Source of the DNA: Pseudodesulfovibrio sp.
GTDB lineage: Bacteria > Desulfobacterota > Desulfovibrionia > Desulfovibrionales > Desulfovibrionaceae
Direction of reading: 5' to 3'
NCBI GenBank assembly: GCA_016744135.1
Contig: JADGEX010000001.1
Location: 2,429,029 to 2,493,028 of the forward strand
DNA: 64,000 nucleotides
Position 1 is the stretch's first letter; each line of letters opens with the position of its first letter. The notes below the pieces were generated by a model that worked only from the letters and a program-made list of their open reading frames with translations, was not told the origin of the DNA and did not search any database. Below are positions 21,576 to 32,817 of this stretch, one piece after another. The position numbers and the translations under genes were made by a program.

Positions 21576-22428
21576 CCTCCTCGCTGACAGGCGTCTCGTC
21601 CGGGAGTTTGCCGGGTGTGCGCTTGAGCAGCAGAATTTCTTCCAGGCTAGCCATGTCCACCAGCGGTTCCGCCATGACAGTGAGGAAGAGGGAAATATCG
21701 GAGCGCTGGATACGCGTTACGCGGGCGACGGGCAATCCTTTGGGGAATATGCCCGATAGGCCGGATGATAGCAGAAGTTCATTTGGCTCGATGGGCGCAT
21801 TCTGGTTGATATATCGGAGAATAAGCTGTTTACCATACCCTTGCCCCGCAAGCATGGCCGGTGAGCGGTGCTGTGCGCCGATGACAGCGATTCGGCTGTT
21901 GGCATCTGTGAGCAGAAGGATTGTGGAGGTGGCGGCTCCTGTTCGTAAAACTCGGCCTACCACACCTTTTAGGGACACAACGGGCATGTCGTCTTCCACA
22001 TCTGCACTGCTGCCTTTGTCCACGGCAATTGTGTCGAGTGCACCGGCAGGTCCCATGCGGTGAGCTATGACCCGTGCGCCGGAATATTCCCATCGATCGG
22101 GTGGTGTGAATTCGAGCAGTTTTTCCAAGCGTTCAGCGGAACGGGCTAGTGAGTGCAGGAGCATGTTCTCGCGTCTGAGCTCGGCAGCCTGTGCTGTGAT
22201 ATCGTCATTTTCCTGCTTGAGTCCAACCAGATAAATATAGCGGTACCATGAGTTGCTGACCTGATCGGCAACCCATATGCCGGGACGTAAGATAGCGCCG
22301 GAAACATCAAGTCCCGTATAGCTGGACAAGGCGTCAAGGTGCCCTGTGCGGAGATTCCACGTATACAATGAGAGGTATACGAATAATCCTGCAAGGATGA
22401 TGACTGCTATTTTTTTAGGGCCTTTCAC
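21550..22428 (-). CDS. mreC: Rod shape-determining protein MreC
   Basis: A 292-residue protein: N-terminal membrane helix (IAVIILAGLFVYLSLY), a coiled coil (LVGLKQENDDITAQAAELRRENMLL), and two beta barrels with the family's GVVGRVLRTGAATSTILLLTDANSRIAV segment. It activates the PBP2/RodA complex in the periplasm. A terminator-like hairpin lies between mreB and this gene. Confidence 0.95.
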   Translation of the reverse strand: MKGPKKIAVIILAGLFVYLSLYTWNLRTGHLDALSSYTGLDVSGAILRPGIWVADQVSNSWYRYIYLVGLKQENDDITAQAAELRRENMLLHSLARSAERLEKLLEFTPPDRWEYSGARVIAHRMGPAGALDTIAVDKGSSADVEDDMPVVSLKGVVGRVLRTGAATSTILLLTDANSRIAVIGAQHRSPAMLAGQGYGKQLILRYINQNAPIEPNELLLSSGLSGIFPKGLPVARVTRIQRSDISLFLTVMAEPLVDMASLEEILLLKRTPGKLPDETPVSEEGADGAADQ

Positions 22429-22449
22429 GCATGTGTCCTATCGAACAGT

Positions 22450-22488
22450 TAAAAAGCGCACGGTTGCCGTATTGAAGCAACCGTGCGC
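22450..22488 (-). terminator. Rho-independent terminator inside the mre cluster
   Basis: A 12-bp stem (22477-22488 with 22456-22467) followed on the minus strand by T5. It lies between mreB and mreC and probably lets only part of the transcripts continue, keeping MreB in excess. Confidence 0.75.
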
Positions 22489-22527
22489 TGGTGAACAACT
22501 TGTGAGCTTGGTCACGCCGGATGCCGG

Positions 22528-23646
<1,119 letters not shown>

Positions 23647-23749
23647 CTAGCGTACATTTTCAACAGAAGATTCGTACCAAATGAAACCCAGTCAGGCAAT
23701 ACGCTAGGCACGGTTTGACGGCTTTTTCTCAACTTTTTCTAAAAAAAAG

Positions 23750-24736
23750 ATGCATCGTACCTTTTCTCTTTCCACATATATGCGTCAAAGGTTTGGACAA
23801 CGTGTTCAGAAAATCCCTCTGGACGCGGGATTCTCGTGTCCTAATCGCGACGGAACTATTTCTCGGCAGGGGTGTGTTTTTTGCAACCCTCTCGGTTCCG
23901 GTTCCGGCATGCGCGAACGAGGGTTGTCTCTGACTGAACAATGGGCCTTCTGGCGTGATATCCATCTGGGAACACACGGTATCGAACTTTATACAGCCTA
24001 CCTGCAATCCTATTCCAACACCTACGGCCCGGTGGAGAAGCTGGCACAGACATTAACCGCGCTCGATGGTCTGCCCGGTTTGAAATCTCTTGCCCTTGGG
24101 ACACGTCCCGACTGTCTGGATGCGGAAAAGCTTGATCTTCTTGCCGAGCAAAAGGATGCGTTGGGGCTGGCGGAGGTCGTTTTGGAGCTTGGTCTGCAAT
24201 CTTCAAACAACGCAACGCTGACTCATATCAATCGAGGGCATGACGCTGCGGTCTTTGCCGAGGCTACGGAAGCCGCTGTTGCGCGTGGATTGAACGTTGT
24301 GGCTCATGTCATGGCTGGATTGCCGACTTCGGAAGGTCGTGAGGGGCAGGAAGAGCTTTTGGCAACCATCGAGTACCTCGACGCGCTTCCGATTCATGGC
24401 ATCAAGTTTCACAACGTGTATGTGTGCCGGGGAACGCAGTTGGCGCGATGGTTTGAAGGCGGACAGTATGTGCCCATGACGCAGGCCGAGTTTTTGGAGA
24501 ATCTGTCTGAGGCAATCATGCATCTAGATCCTAAAATCGTCATTCATCGCCTCAATGGGAATCCTCAAAAGGGAGAACTGCTCGCCCCGGACTGGGCCGC
24601 CAACATGCGCGGCATGCACAACGCTATTCGTGCGTATTTTAAAAAAAATGATGTCTGGCAGGGTAAGAAAAATGGCGCCGAAGACGGGCCTCCGGAGTGG
24701 TTTTCTCCAGACTTTGAGAGAGGACGGCTTTCATGA
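23750..24736 (+). CDS. YhcC-type radical SAM protein (TIGR01212 family)
   Basis: A 328-residue protein. The N-terminal cysteine motif is longer than the classical CxxxCxxC: Cys30, Cys42 and Cys45 (GFSCPNRDGTISRQGCVFC). The family signatures LQSYSNTYGP, LALGTRPDCLD and ELGLQSSNNATLTHINRGHD are all visible. The reaction of this family is not established to my knowledge. A four-base overlap couples it to the next small membrane protein. Confidence 0.9.
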   Translation: MHRTFSLSTYMRQRFGQRVQKIPLDAGFSCPNRDGTISRQGCVFCNPLGSGSGMRERGLSLTEQWAFWRDIHLGTHGIELYTAYLQSYSNTYGPVEKLAQTLTALDGLPGLKSLALGTRPDCLDAEKLDLLAEQKDALGLAEVVLELGLQSSNNATLTHINRGHDAAVFAEATEAAVARGLNVVAHVMAGLPTSEGREGQEELLATIEYLDALPIHGIKFHNVYVCRGTQLARWFEGGQYVPMTQAEFLENLSEAIMHLDPKIVIHRLNGNPQKGELLAPDWAANMRGMHNAIRAYFKKNDVWQGKKNGAEDGPPEWFSPDFERGRLS

Positions 24737-25017
24737 AACATGAACACGTCAGTCTGTCATGTGACACGATCTGTCCCTTTTGCGGGACGACGGTTCCGGG
24801 CGGTGCCAGTGTGTGCACAGGGTGCAAGGCTATCTATTGTATCCGAAGGCGGTTGGGAAGACTTGGTCTTTCTTTTTTGGTGGCAGGCCTTTTTCTTGGC
24901 TACACACTATCGCCGGACCATATGTTTCCTATCGCATTGTTTGTGTCGGCCATAGGGGCATTCTGCATGAATGTGCTCGACGCTCGTAAGCCTTTTTGGC
25001 TTCGATACGAAGTTTAA
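24733..25017 (+). CDS. Small zinc-ribbon membrane protein
   Basis: A 94-residue protein. An N-terminal zinc ribbon (CPFCGTTVPGGASVCTGC, two CxxC knuckles) is followed by two hydrophobic helices and a short basic tail. Translationally coupled (ATGA) to the radical SAM gene. Function unknown. Confidence 0.7.
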   Translation: MKHEHVSLSCDTICPFCGTTVPGGASVCTGCKAIYCIRRRLGRLGLSFLVAGLFLGYTLSPDHMFPIALFVSAIGAFCMNVLDARKPFWLRYEV

Positions 25018-25037
25018 TCAAAGTCCGGTTCTCACGG

Positions 25038-25682
25038 TTATTTTAATTGAGCGGTTATTTCTTTTGCCGTCAGCACTGAACATCCTACTTTTTCAAGATC
25101 AGCACAGTCCTTGTCCGTGATTCCGGCGATGCAGTCGCGCACGGCTACCACGCGCAGGTGGCAACTCATTGCGTCGTATATGGTCTGGCGAACGCAGTTG
25201 GCGAACCATGTCCCCGTCACAATCACTGTTTTGGCAGGAGCCTCCAGCAGGTACCATTCGAGTTGCGTCTTGTAGAAGGCACTCCAGCTTTGTTTGTAGA
25301 GAACACACTCTTTTGCGGAAATGCTTATCGGTGTTCCCCATTGTAGAACTTCATGGTCGATGACAGTTCCTTTCGGGAGGAGTCCGTCTGCTATTTGTGC
25401 CCCCCATGTGTCGGGAATGACGAATTCTGTTCCGTTTTCAAGCTGTGTTCGACGGCATGGTTCTGCTTTCTGTCCGTTTTGATTGTAAAGCCGCATGACA
25501 TGGGCAATGTGTTTGTGGGCTTTTCGAAAGGTTTCGATCAACGTTATGGTCTGGGGTAGGATTTCGAGGGCTTCGGGTCTTGAAGCCGTTCCTTCGGGCT
25601 GAACAAAGTCATTTTGCATATCAATGACGATAAGGGCGCAGGAATCGAAGGTCGGACAGGTGTGTGGGTCTTGCTGGAGCAT
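25038..25682 (-). CDS. Isochorismatase-family cysteine hydrolase
   Basis: A 214-residue protein of the isochorismatase/nicotinamidase fold. ALIVIDMQNDFV carries the catalytic Asp, a lysine follows in CVLYKQSWSAF, and the nucleophile Cys lies in GTWFANCVRQTIYDAM. It probably hydrolyses an amide or ester; the substrate is unknown. It lies 15 bp downstream of the EamA permease gene, likely in one transcript. Confidence 0.87.
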   Translation of the reverse strand: MLQQDPHTCPTFDSCALIVIDMQNDFVQPEGTASRPEALEILPQTITLIETFRKAHKHIAHVMRLYNQNGQKAEPCRRTQLENGTEFVIPDTWGAQIADGLLPKGTVIDHEVLQWGTPISISAKECVLYKQSWSAFYKTQLEWYLLEAPAKTVIVTGTWFANCVRQTIYDAMSCHLRVVAVRDCIAGITDKDCADLEKVGCSVLTAKEITAQLK

Positions 25683-25697
25683 GGTGGTTAAGGAGGG

Positions 25698-26603
25698 TTA
25701 TGAAGTTTGTCGATTGAATCGAGGATGTGTGGCAAGGACAATGCCGCTGACGATGAGCAGGAAGCCTGCACCGTGAGCCCAGGTGGCTGATTCATTCAGG
25801 ATGAAATAGGCTTCCACCGCGCAAAATACAGGCAGAGTATAATAGATAAATGAGGCCACGGTTGGGCCGATGATGGAAACGGCCTTGGTCCAGAGGGCAT
25901 AGGACACGAGTGATGCGCCGATGCCGATGTACAGGACAGAGCCGACGACCGTGGATGTCAGGTTGAATTGCGGCGCGATGGATTGTTCGATTAATGCGCC
26001 CGCAATGAGAGGGAGCACTCCGATGAAAAAGGTCGTGCCGAGGTAAGCGTACGGATTGATTTCCTGTGGTTTTTTCTTGAGCAGGATGGAATAGACTGCC
26101 CAAAGGAATCCCGCACCCAACATCCAAATATCCCCGACATGGAAGGAAAGATCGCGTAAGATTTGGAGCTGGCCTCGTGTGACCAGTATCACGATGCCGG
26201 TGATGGAAATTACCAGTCCCATAGCCCGAAAACGGGTTATTGCTTCACCAAGGAATATCCGTGACAGGATGACCACGAATACCGGTGTGGTTGTGGCGAT
26301 GAGCGACAGATTCAAGGCCTCGGTGGTGTGGCCGGCCTGATAAATGAGCGTGTTGAAGACTGTGACCCCGAACATGGCGGAGATCAACATGTGGCGCCAA
26401 TGCTTGCGGATACGATCTCGTTCACGCCAGATGATGGGCGCAGCAAAAGGCAGCAGTACTATTGTGGCCGTGGACCAGCGCAAGGCGGCCAAGGTAACGG
26501 GTGGGAGTACGTCGCCGAGCCCCCGTGCAATGATGAAGTTGCCTGACCAAATGAGCGTAGCCAACAGAGCGCAAAGTGAGCCGAAGCTTTTGCTTGGAGT
26601 CAC
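25698..26603 (-). CDS. EamA/DMT-family transporter
   Basis: A 301-residue inner-membrane protein with about ten helices in two EamA repeats (LLATLIWSGNFIIARGLGD ...; second repeat at IWMLGAGFLWAVYSILLKKK). Probably exports a small metabolite or amino acid. One base separates it from the copper-chaperone gene upstream, so they are cotranscribed, with no obvious functional link. Confidence 0.88.
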   Translation of the reverse strand: MTPSKSFGSLCALLATLIWSGNFIIARGLGDVLPPVTLAALRWSTATIVLLPFAAPIIWRERDRIRKHWRHMLISAMFGVTVFNTLIYQAGHTTEALNLSLIATTTPVFVVILSRIFLGEAITRFRAMGLVISITGIVILVTRGQLQILRDLSFHVGDIWMLGAGFLWAVYSILLKKKPQEINPYAYLGTTFFIGVLPLIAGALIEQSIAPQFNLTSTVVGSVLYIGIGASLVSYALWTKAVSIIGPTVASFIYYTLPVFCAVEAYFILNESATWAHGAGFLLIVSGIVLATHPRFNRQTS

Positions 26604-26604
26604 C

Positions 26605-26802
26605 CTAACTGACCACTTCGAAGCCGATCTTGGTGATGGCCTCCTTAATGGCTTCGGGTGAGATGGAAGCGTCTTCGGAGTAAGTGACTTCGCCTGAAAG
26701 CAAGTCGATGTTTACGTCTTTCGCGCCCAAAGCTTTCATGGCTTCAGTGACGGATTTGACGCAATGTTGGCAGCTCATGCCTTTGACTTTAACGATAGGC
26801 AT
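26605..26802 (-). CDS. HMA-domain copper chaperone (CopZ-like)
   Basis: A 65-residue single heavy-metal-associated domain with the Cu(I) motif GMSCQHC (Cys10, Cys13). It likely delivers copper to the CopA-type ATPase encoded 0.6 kb away on the same strand. It could equally be a free metal-binding domain of another system. Confidence 0.88.
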   Translation of the reverse strand: MPIVKVKGMSCQHCVKSVTEAMKALGAKDVNIDLLSGEVTYSEDASISPEAIKEAITKIGFEVVS

Positions 26803-26846
26803 AAAATGACTCCCTCTTTTATAGTGATGATTATCCGGCGTCGCCT

Positions 26847-27278
26847 TTAGAGCGCACCGAGATTCATTTTATCGGCGATGGCGGTCATGTTTTCGGACGT
26901 GATTTCCTTGTCCGAATCAAAACCGGCCATGCACAGGATAGTGAGACTTTTTTTGGAGTCAAGCAAGATCATTAGACCGCCGGAGCCGGGCATGCCGGGT
27001 TCGAAGAAGAAAGCCTTGTGCCCTTTGTATTCCAATACCTGTGCATCGGGCATTTGGCTTTCCTGATCCGAAGCCAGCGTAAACTGATAGTTCAGTCCAT
27101 TGGCCTGCATACCGACAAACGCGCTGTCTTTATCGGCAGCCGCACCGATTTCCTGACCACTGGGAACAGCCTTGGCAGCCTGTGTCTTGAGTTCCGCCAG
27201 ATTCCAGTCACCGGCAAAAACAGAGGAACAGAGGCAGAGGACGGCCAAAAGAGTAAGAACAAGTGCGGACTTTTTCAT
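26847..27278 (-). CDS. Exported protein of unknown function between copper genes
   Basis: A 143-residue protein with a typical signal peptide (KKSALVLTLLAVLCLCSSVFA) and a soluble domain without metal motif. There is only one cysteine in the mature part (SLTILCMAGFD). It sits between copA and the HMA chaperone on the same strand, so a link to periplasmic copper handling is possible but unproven. Confidence 0.7.
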   Translation of the reverse strand: MKKSALVLTLLAVLCLCSSVFAGDWNLAELKTQAAKAVPSGQEIGAAADKDSAFVGMQANGLNYQFTLASDQESQMPDAQVLEYKGHKAFFFEPGMPGSGGLMILLDSKKSLTILCMAGFDSDKEITSENMTAIADKMNLGAL

Positions 27279-27292
27279 GAAAGCTCCAAGAA

Positions 27293-27339
27293 GGTTGCGT
27301 TATGTACGAGAGAAGGACTTGTTCATACATAACGCAACC
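27293..27339 (-). promoter_or_regulatory. Long inverted repeat in the leader of the exported protein
   Basis: Perfect 14-bp arms (27293-27306 and 27326-27339, GGTTGCGTTATGTA and its complement) around a 19-nt loop, directly upstream of the TTGGAG ribosome site of the exported-protein gene. No T run follows. It is either an RNA hairpin or an operator. Confidence 0.45.
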
Positions 27340-27367
27340 GAATATGCAAATAAAAAAAGTGATGTCT

Positions 27368-29854
27368 TTATTCGCTCTTGAAGAATCTCAGCCGTAAGGA
27401 GTTGGATACTACGGTCACGGAACTCAGTGCCATGGCCGTTCCTGCGATCATGGGATTCAGGGTTGGTCCGCCAAAGATATGCAATACACCTGCGGCCACC
27501 GGGATGCCGATGACATTGAAGGCGAACGCCCAGAAAAGGTTTTCCTTGATGTTGGTCATAGTTGCCCGTGAAAGTTTGAGCGCGGTCAGTATGCCGTGCA
27601 GGTCGGATTTCATGAGCACCACATCGCCGGATTCCACGGCCACATCAATGCCTGATCCCATGGCGATGCCGATGTCGGCTTGTGCTAGTGCCGGGGCGTC
27701 ATTGATGCCGTCGCCCACCATGGCGACCTTACGTCCATCTGCCTGAAGTCGGGTGATTTCTTCGGCCTTGCGGTCAGGCATGACACCAGCGATGACGGTG
27801 TCGATTCCGGCCCGTTCCGCAATGACCTTGGCATTTACTTCGCTGTCGCCTGTCAGCATGACCGGGGTCAAGCCATTGGTTTTGAGCTTGGCGATAACTT
27901 CAGGGGTTTCATCGCGCATCTCGTCGGCAATGGCGAACAGGGCGTTGAGTTTGTTTTCGGACGCGAAGTAGACAACAGTCGCACCTTGTTTTTCATAGTG
28001 GCCTACGGCTTCTTCTGCGAATCCATCTTCACCGAAATTGCAGCCGTGTTCCTGCATGAAGGCCCAGTTACCAATGAGAATTTCTCGATAATCAATGGTC
28101 GCCTTAATGCCTTTGCCCGGAATTGTTTCAAAGGTTTTTGGTGTCGGATATTCGAGGTCTTTGTCCTTGGCATATCGGATAATAGCCTGTGCCAGCGGGT
28201 GTTCGGATTGGGATTCTGCGGCTGCGGCCAGATAGATGGCTTCAGTCTGGGCCATGGTGCCACGGACCATGGTGATGGCAGCCAGTTCAGGTCGACCGTG
28301 GGTCAGGGTCCCGGTCTTGTCGAAGACCACGGTGTCGAGGTCGCCCGCACCTTGCAAGGCTTGGCCGGATTTGATGAGTACACCGAGTTGTGCGCCGCGT
28401 CCGGTGCCGACCATAATAGCGACCGGGGTCGCCAATCCCATGGCGCATGGGCATGCAATGACCATGACGGCCACGAAAATACGCAGGCTGAACGGGAAGT
28501 CAGCTCCGCCGATGAAGTACCAAGCCAAGCCAGCCAGCAGAGCTATGAGCATAACTGTTGGTACAAAATAGAAACTGATGGTGTCCGCGAGATTGGCAAT
28601 GGGTGCTTTGGACCCCTGTGCTTCCTGTACGAGTTTGATGATACGCGCCAACACGGTGTCTGCCCCCACGCGTTGGACTTCCATGGTCAATGCGCCGTGG
28701 GTGTTGAGCGTGCCCCCGGCCACAGTGTCGCCGATGTTTTTGCCTACGGGCATGGGTTCACCAGTAAGCATGGATTCATCCACTGAAGATTTCCCGTCAG
28801 CGACTATTCCGTCTACCGGAATACGTTCTCCCGGTTTGATCAGGAGCAGGTCTCCGGCTTCCACTTCTTCGACTGCGATGGATGATTGTTCGCCATCAAC
28901 CAGCAGGGTGGCTGTGTCCGGGGTCAACTGCATGAGCGCACGAATAGCATCGGATGTCTTGAGTTTTGAGTGGGCTTCAAAATATTTGCCCATGGAAATC
29001 ATGGCGATCAACACTGCGGCTGATTCATAATAGAGGTCCATGGCGTGCATGTGGACGTCACCGATGGAGCTGGCAATAGCGATAGTGTTCCATAAGGAAT
29101 ACAGGAAGGCCGCACCTGTGCCCATGGCTACGAGCGAATCCATGTTTGGGCCGCCACGCAACAGGGCCGGGATGCCTTGGAGATAGAAGTTTCGACCAGA
29201 CCAGACCACGGGGAGGGTCAGTAGCAGTTGTGCCAGCGCAAAATTGAGCGGCGACTGCATGGGGTCAAGAAATTGTGGGAGCGGCATTCCCCACATGTGG
29301 CCCATGGACAGGATTAGCAACGGCAGAGCGAACAGAAAGGCCGGGATGAGTGCGCGTTTTTGGGTGGCGAGCCTTTCTTCGGCCTTTTTACGACGGGATT
29401 CGAAAAGAGTCGTGGTGTCGGACTGGACTTCCGAAGAGAATCCGGCGTCTGTAATGGCCTGCCTGATGTCTCGGCGGGAAATTTGTGTGGAGTCAAATGA
29501 GAAAGACCCAGTCTCGGCAGCCAGATTTACGGCCGCGATGTCTACACCGGGAAGATTGCCTATAACGCGTTCTATACGCCCGGAGCATGCTGCGCAATGC
29601 ATGCCGCCCAGTGCGAGGTTGAGATTGGTCAATCCGCCTTCCACAGGGAAAACGGCCTCAAAGCCGAGGTCCTTGACGCGTTCGCCGATGGTTTTGGCAG
29701 TCACAACCTCGGGGTCGAATGTCAGGTCCATGGTCTCAGCAGCCAAGTTGACGTTTGCTGATTCCACGCCGTCCATATCACCAACAACGCGTTCAACGCG
29801 TCCGGAGCAGGCCGCGCAATGCATTCCATTAATCTGTACCAGAGTCTTTTTCAT
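27368..29854 (-). CDS. copA: Cu(I)-exporting P1B-type ATPase
   Basis: An 828-residue pump with two N-terminal HMA domains (both [10 protein letters not shown]), eight expected membrane helices, the CPC channel motif ([14 protein letters not shown]), the phosphorylation site DKTGTLTHG and the hinge [25 protein letters not shown] plus two HMA domains places it in the Cu(I)/Ag(I) group, exporting copper to the periplasm. The chaperone gene downstream fits. Confidence 0.95.
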   Translation of the reverse strand: MKKTLVQINGMHCAACSGRVERVVGDMDGVESANVNLAAETMDLTFDPEVVTAKTIGERVKDLGFEAVFPVEGGLTNLNLALGGMHCAACSGRIERVIGNLPGVDIAAVNLAAETGSFSFDSTQISRRDIRQAITDAGFSSEVQSDTTTLFESRRKKAEERLATQKRALIPAFLFALPLLILSMGHMWGMPLPQFLDPMQSPLNFALAQLLLTLPVVWSGRNFYLQGIPALLRGGPNMDSLVAMGTGAAFLYSLWNTIAIASSIGDVHMHAMDLYYESAAVLIAMISMGKYFEAHSKLKTSDAIRALMQLTPDTATLLVDGEQSSIAVEEVEAGDLLLIKPGERIPVDGIVADGKSSVDESMLTGEPMPVGKNIGDTVAGGTLNTHGALTMEVQRVGADTVLARIIKLVQEAQGSKAPIANLADTISFYFVPTVMLIALLAGLAWYFIGGADFPFSLRIFVAVMVIACPCAMGLATPVAIMVGTGRGAQLGVLIKSGQALQGAGDLDTVVFDKTGTLTHGRPELAAITMVRGTMAQTEAIYLAAAAESQSEHPLAQAIIRYAKDKDLEYPTPKTFETIPGKGIKATIDYREILIGNWAFMQEHGCNFGEDGFAEEAVGHYEKQGATVVYFASENKLNALFAIADEMRDETPEVIAKLKTNGLTPVMLTGDSEVNAKVIAERAGIDTVIAGVMPDRKAEEITRLQADGRKVAMVGDGINDAPALAQADIGIAMGSGIDVAVESGDVVLMKSDLHGILTALKLSRATMTNIKENLFWAFAFNVIGIPVAAGVLHIFGGPTLNPMIAGTAMALSSVTVVSNSLRLRFFKSE

Positions 29855-29934
29855 CGTTGATAATCCTTCTCAATGAGTTGGTGCACATAGTGCGCATTGA
29901 AAGAGAATTTGGCAAGAGGGAATATTAATTCCGT

Positions 29935-32148
29935 TTACTTGGCCGTTCTGACAAGTCTGAGAAGATCATAAGGATATTGTTTATTCAGTGATTCAAAGAC
30001 TGGAGTCAGAGACGTGATTCCCTGTTTTTCAAAGGCCTTGATGGAAAGTCGAATGTTTTCGATTTCTTCGTCGGGCAAATCGATAACCGTACGGTAATCA
30101 ATCTTGCCAAAATCCACGGCTTGTATGAGATGTCGCCATATGGAAGTGGGTTTAAGGTTGCGCTCTTTGGCCACCTGATCGATGTCGCGGTGTTTCAAGA
30201 ACAGGTCGAGAGATGTCTGCGCCGTATTGGAAAATTCGCTTTTTTTTGCTTTTTTCTTTTCTCGTTGTTCAAATCGCTCTTCCGGGATTTCTGTGACGTT
30301 GGCTGGGCGGCCATGCTCTTTCTCATGCCTTTTGAGGCCGGACAGGAACCGTTCGCCGAATCGGTCGAGTTTAACCTGACCAACGCCTGACATGAGGCCA
30401 ATTTCGTCGAGGTCCTGTGGGCGATATTGCACGAATTCCAGAAGCGTCTTGTCCGGGAAAATAGCATAGGGCGGCGCACCTTGTTCTTCGGCCACTTTGA
30501 GGCGCAGGTCGCGCAATGCATCGAACAGGGCTTCGGCTTCCCATGTGTTGAGAATGTCCTCGGCCATGACCACGCGTTTTTTCTTCTTGGACTTGCGAGG
30601 CAGGACCGGGTCGGTGCGGAGCCGGACTTCCTTTTCTCCCTTGAGCACGGGCCATGAATGTTCGTTCAGGGCCAATGCGTTGAACCGTTCAAGGTCCACG
30701 GACACAAGCCCACTCGCCAGCAATTGGCGGTACACGGATTTCCATTGTTCCTGATTCATCTCTGTGCCGATGCCGAAGGTGGACACGCGGTTATGCCCGA
30801 ATCGTGTGATGCGGTCGTTTTCCTTACCAACAAGCACTTGCGACAGGTAGTTGACGCCGAAGCGTTGTTCGGTGCGAAATATGTTGGAGAGCGCCTTTTG
30901 TGCGGCCTCGGTGCCGTCCCAAGTCTCTACAGGATTCAGGCAGTTGTCGCAGTTGCCGCAGGGCTCGATATGTTCACCGAAGTAGGCGAGCAGGGCCTGA
31001 CGGCGGCAGGTTGCGGTTTCCAGAAAGGCGAACAGAGAGCCGAGTTTGGCGTGTTCGACCATTTTTCGTGTCCCGGCGGCTTCACCTGAATCGATCATGG
31101 AACGCAATACGGCGATATCCTGCATGCCGAAACACATCCACGCCGAGGCGGGTAATCCGTCGCGTCCCCCACGCCCTGTTTCCTGGTGGTATGCTTCCAG
31201 GGATTTGGGTGGTTCAAGGTGGCAGACAAACCGTACGTTGGGTTTGTCCACGCCCATGCCAAAGGCGACTGTCGCTACCATGATGACGCCTTCCTCGCGC
31301 ATGAATCGGTTCTGATTGTGGGCACGATCTTGGGCAGACATCCCGGCGTGGTACGGCAGGGCGGTGAAACCGTTTTTTTGAAGAAATTCTGCGGTTTTAT
31401 CCACTTTCTTACGGCTTAAACGATAGACAATGCCTGCGTCATTGGGGTGGTTTTCCTCAATGAATCGTTTGAGCATGGACGTGGCGTTTTTTTTGGGCAC
31501 CACTGTATATGTGATATTGGGTCGGTCGAATCCGGTGGCAAATACTTGCGCTTGTTCCAGTTGCAAATTGCGGATGATATCCGCCTGCGTCGGTTCGTCT
31601 GCGGTAGCGGTCAAGGCCAGACGCGGCACGTTTGGGAACCGTTCCTTGATGACGGACAACTGCATATATTCTGGCCGGAAATCGTGCCCCCATTGGGATA
31701 CGCAATGCGCTTCATCAATGGCGAACAGGCACGGGTTGCACCGGGACAACATGTCAAGGAAGCCTTGTTTGCAGAGCCGTTCCGGGGCTACATAAAGCAG
31801 GTCGAGCTGGCCGTTTACGAGCATTTGTTCGATGTCGTAGGCCGTGTTCGGATCAAGGGATGAGTTGAGACAGGCCGCACGCACTCCCATCTGCGTCAGT
31901 CCTTGTACCTGATCTTGCATGAGTGCGATGAGCGGGGAGACACAGATTCCTACCCCGTCACGTAGCATGGCCGGAATCTGGTAACACAGCGATTTGCCGC
32001 CGCCTGTGGGCATGAGTACCAATGAATCGCCGCCGCGCATGGCGTTGTCGATGATTGGCTCCTGCAACCCGATAAAGTCGGTGAATCCGAAGACGGAAGA
32101 AAGTATTTCGCGAGGCGACGATATGGGGGAAGATGTAGGGGAGGACAT
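29935..32148 (-). CDS. recQ: ATP-dependent DNA helicase RecQ
   Basis: A 737-residue RecQ: Walker [17 protein letters not shown] box ([20 protein letters not shown]), helicase motif [12 protein letters not shown], an RQC zinc-binding set ([23 protein letters not shown]), and a C-terminal HRDC domain ([35 protein letters not shown]). The tail beyond HRDC has a helix-turn-helix-like [17 protein letters not shown]. It acts in recombination and fork repair. The hypothetical gene upstream is 45 bp away. Confidence 0.95.
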   Translation of the reverse strand: MSSPTSSPISSPREILSSVFGFTDFIGLQEPIIDNAMRGGDSLVLMPTGGGKSLCYQIPAMLRDGVGICVSPLIALMQDQVQGLTQMGVRAACLNSSLDPNTAYDIEQMLVNGQLDLLYVAPERLCKQGFLDMLSRCNPCLFAIDEAHCVSQWGHDFRPEYMQLSVIKERFPNVPRLALTATADEPTQADIIRNLQLEQAQVFATGFDRPNITYTVVPKKNATSMLKRFIEENHPNDAGIVYRLSRKKVDKTAEFLQKNGFTALPYHAGMSAQDRAHNQNRFMREEGVIMVATVAFGMGVDKPNVRFVCHLEPPKSLEAYHQETGRGGRDGLPASAWMCFGMQDIAVLRSMIDSGEAAGTRKMVEHAKLGSLFAFLETATCRRQALLAYFGEHIEPCGNCDNCLNPVETWDGTEAAQKALSNIFRTEQRFGVNYLSQVLVGKENDRITRFGHNRVSTFGIGTEMNQEQWKSVYRQLLASGLVSVDLERFNALALNEHSWPVLKGEKEVRLRTDPVLPRKSKKKKRVVMAEDILNTWEAEALFDALRDLRLKVAEEQGAPPYAIFPDKTLLEFVQYRPQDLDEIGLMSGVGQVKLDRFGERFLSGLKRHEKEHGRPANVTEIPEERFEQREKKKAKKSEFSNTAQTSLDLFLKHRDIDQVAKERNLKPTSIWRHLIQAVDFGKIDYRTVIDLPDEEIENIRLSIKAFEKQGITSLTPVFESLNKQYPYDLLRLVRTAK

Positions 32149-32193
32149 GGGGAGCGAGACTATGGCAAAGGGTCGCTCAAGGCAATGAAAAGC

Positions 32194-32610
32194 CTAAACC
32201 ACACTCGCCAGCATGGCGCCAGGGGGCGGTAAAATTTGTGCTGTGCTTTTGGCGTAGGCTGAAAGTGCGGCCTTGATACGGTTCTTGGGCGGTGTCTCGG
32301 TGGAAACTGTCTCGGGGTGCCGTTCGCGGTAGTGTGCGCCATCCGCGCCGACTTTGGCACGCAGGCTTTCTACTTCGGCTTCAGTCTCAAAGGCTCGGGC
32401 TTTTTGATTTTGTTGACGAACGTCACGTGACAGGGACGGATCGAAGACTGTTTCTTCCTGCTGATAGTCCAGGCCGAACTTACCCAGGCGAAAACCGAAA
32501 GACGTGGTTTTCGTCGTTGCCTGTGGTTGTACCTGCTTTTTTACGGGCCGTTTGTCAGCAAGGTCCGATGTTTTGCGGTACTGTTCTGATGCGTGGCCTG
32601 TGATGCGCAC
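32194..32610 (-). CDS. Hypothetical soluble protein behind a structured leader
   Basis: A 138-residue hydrophilic protein, rich in Lys, Gln and Glu, without signal peptide or membrane helix. The start is GTG with AGGAG six bases ahead. No known domain recognised. Its interest lies in its control: a promoter, a folded leader and an intrinsic terminator precede it, which suggests transcriptional attenuation. Confidence 0.65.
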   Translation of the reverse strand: MRITGHASEQYRKTSDLADKRPVKKQVQPQATTKTTSFGFRLGKFGLDYQQEETVFDPSLSRDVRQQNQKARAFETEAEVESLRAKVGADGAHYRERHPETVSTETPPKNRIKAALSAYAKSTAQILPPPGAMLASVV

Positions 32611-32651
32611 GATCGTCTCCTACGACTTGGTTGCCAGCCTTTTTTTGTGTA

Positions 32652-32782
32652 CAAAAAAAGGCCGTGGCGATTCCCATCGCAGCCCGGCCATCCCTGTGAC
32701 TTTCGTCACGCTCAATCCAGAGGGACCCGTGGTTTTCCGCTTCCCATCCGTGGGAGTTGGCAAACTTCACTCAGTCATTCGA
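32652..32782 (-). ncRNA. Structured leader with terminator, resembling a c-di-GMP-I (GEMM) riboswitch
   Basis: Read on the minus strand. A hairpin CCCA-CGGA-TGGG (32743-32754) is followed by AAGCGGAAAACCACGGGTC (32725-32743 region), a GTGAC-GAAA-GTCAC stem (32696-32709) and GGATGGCCGGG (32683-32693). The order and sequences recall GEMM-I: a GNRA-like P2 hairpin, then GGACGCAAAGCC and a second stem ending in GCCGGGTTGCC. A terminator (GGCCG...CGGCC, T7) overlaps the last aptamer strand, so the two folds exclude each other. The match is imperfect; a different leader RNA is possible. Confidence 0.5.
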
Positions 32783-32788
32783 ACTATT

Positions 32789-32817
32789 ACTATAATCATT
32801 TGGTTGATTTTTGACAA
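32789..32817 (-). promoter_or_regulatory. Promoter of the structured leader
   Basis: On the minus strand TTGTCA (32812-32817) and TATAGT (32789-32794) are separated by exactly 17 bp, a good sigma-70-type promoter. It starts transcription just before the leader RNA. Confidence 0.65.
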
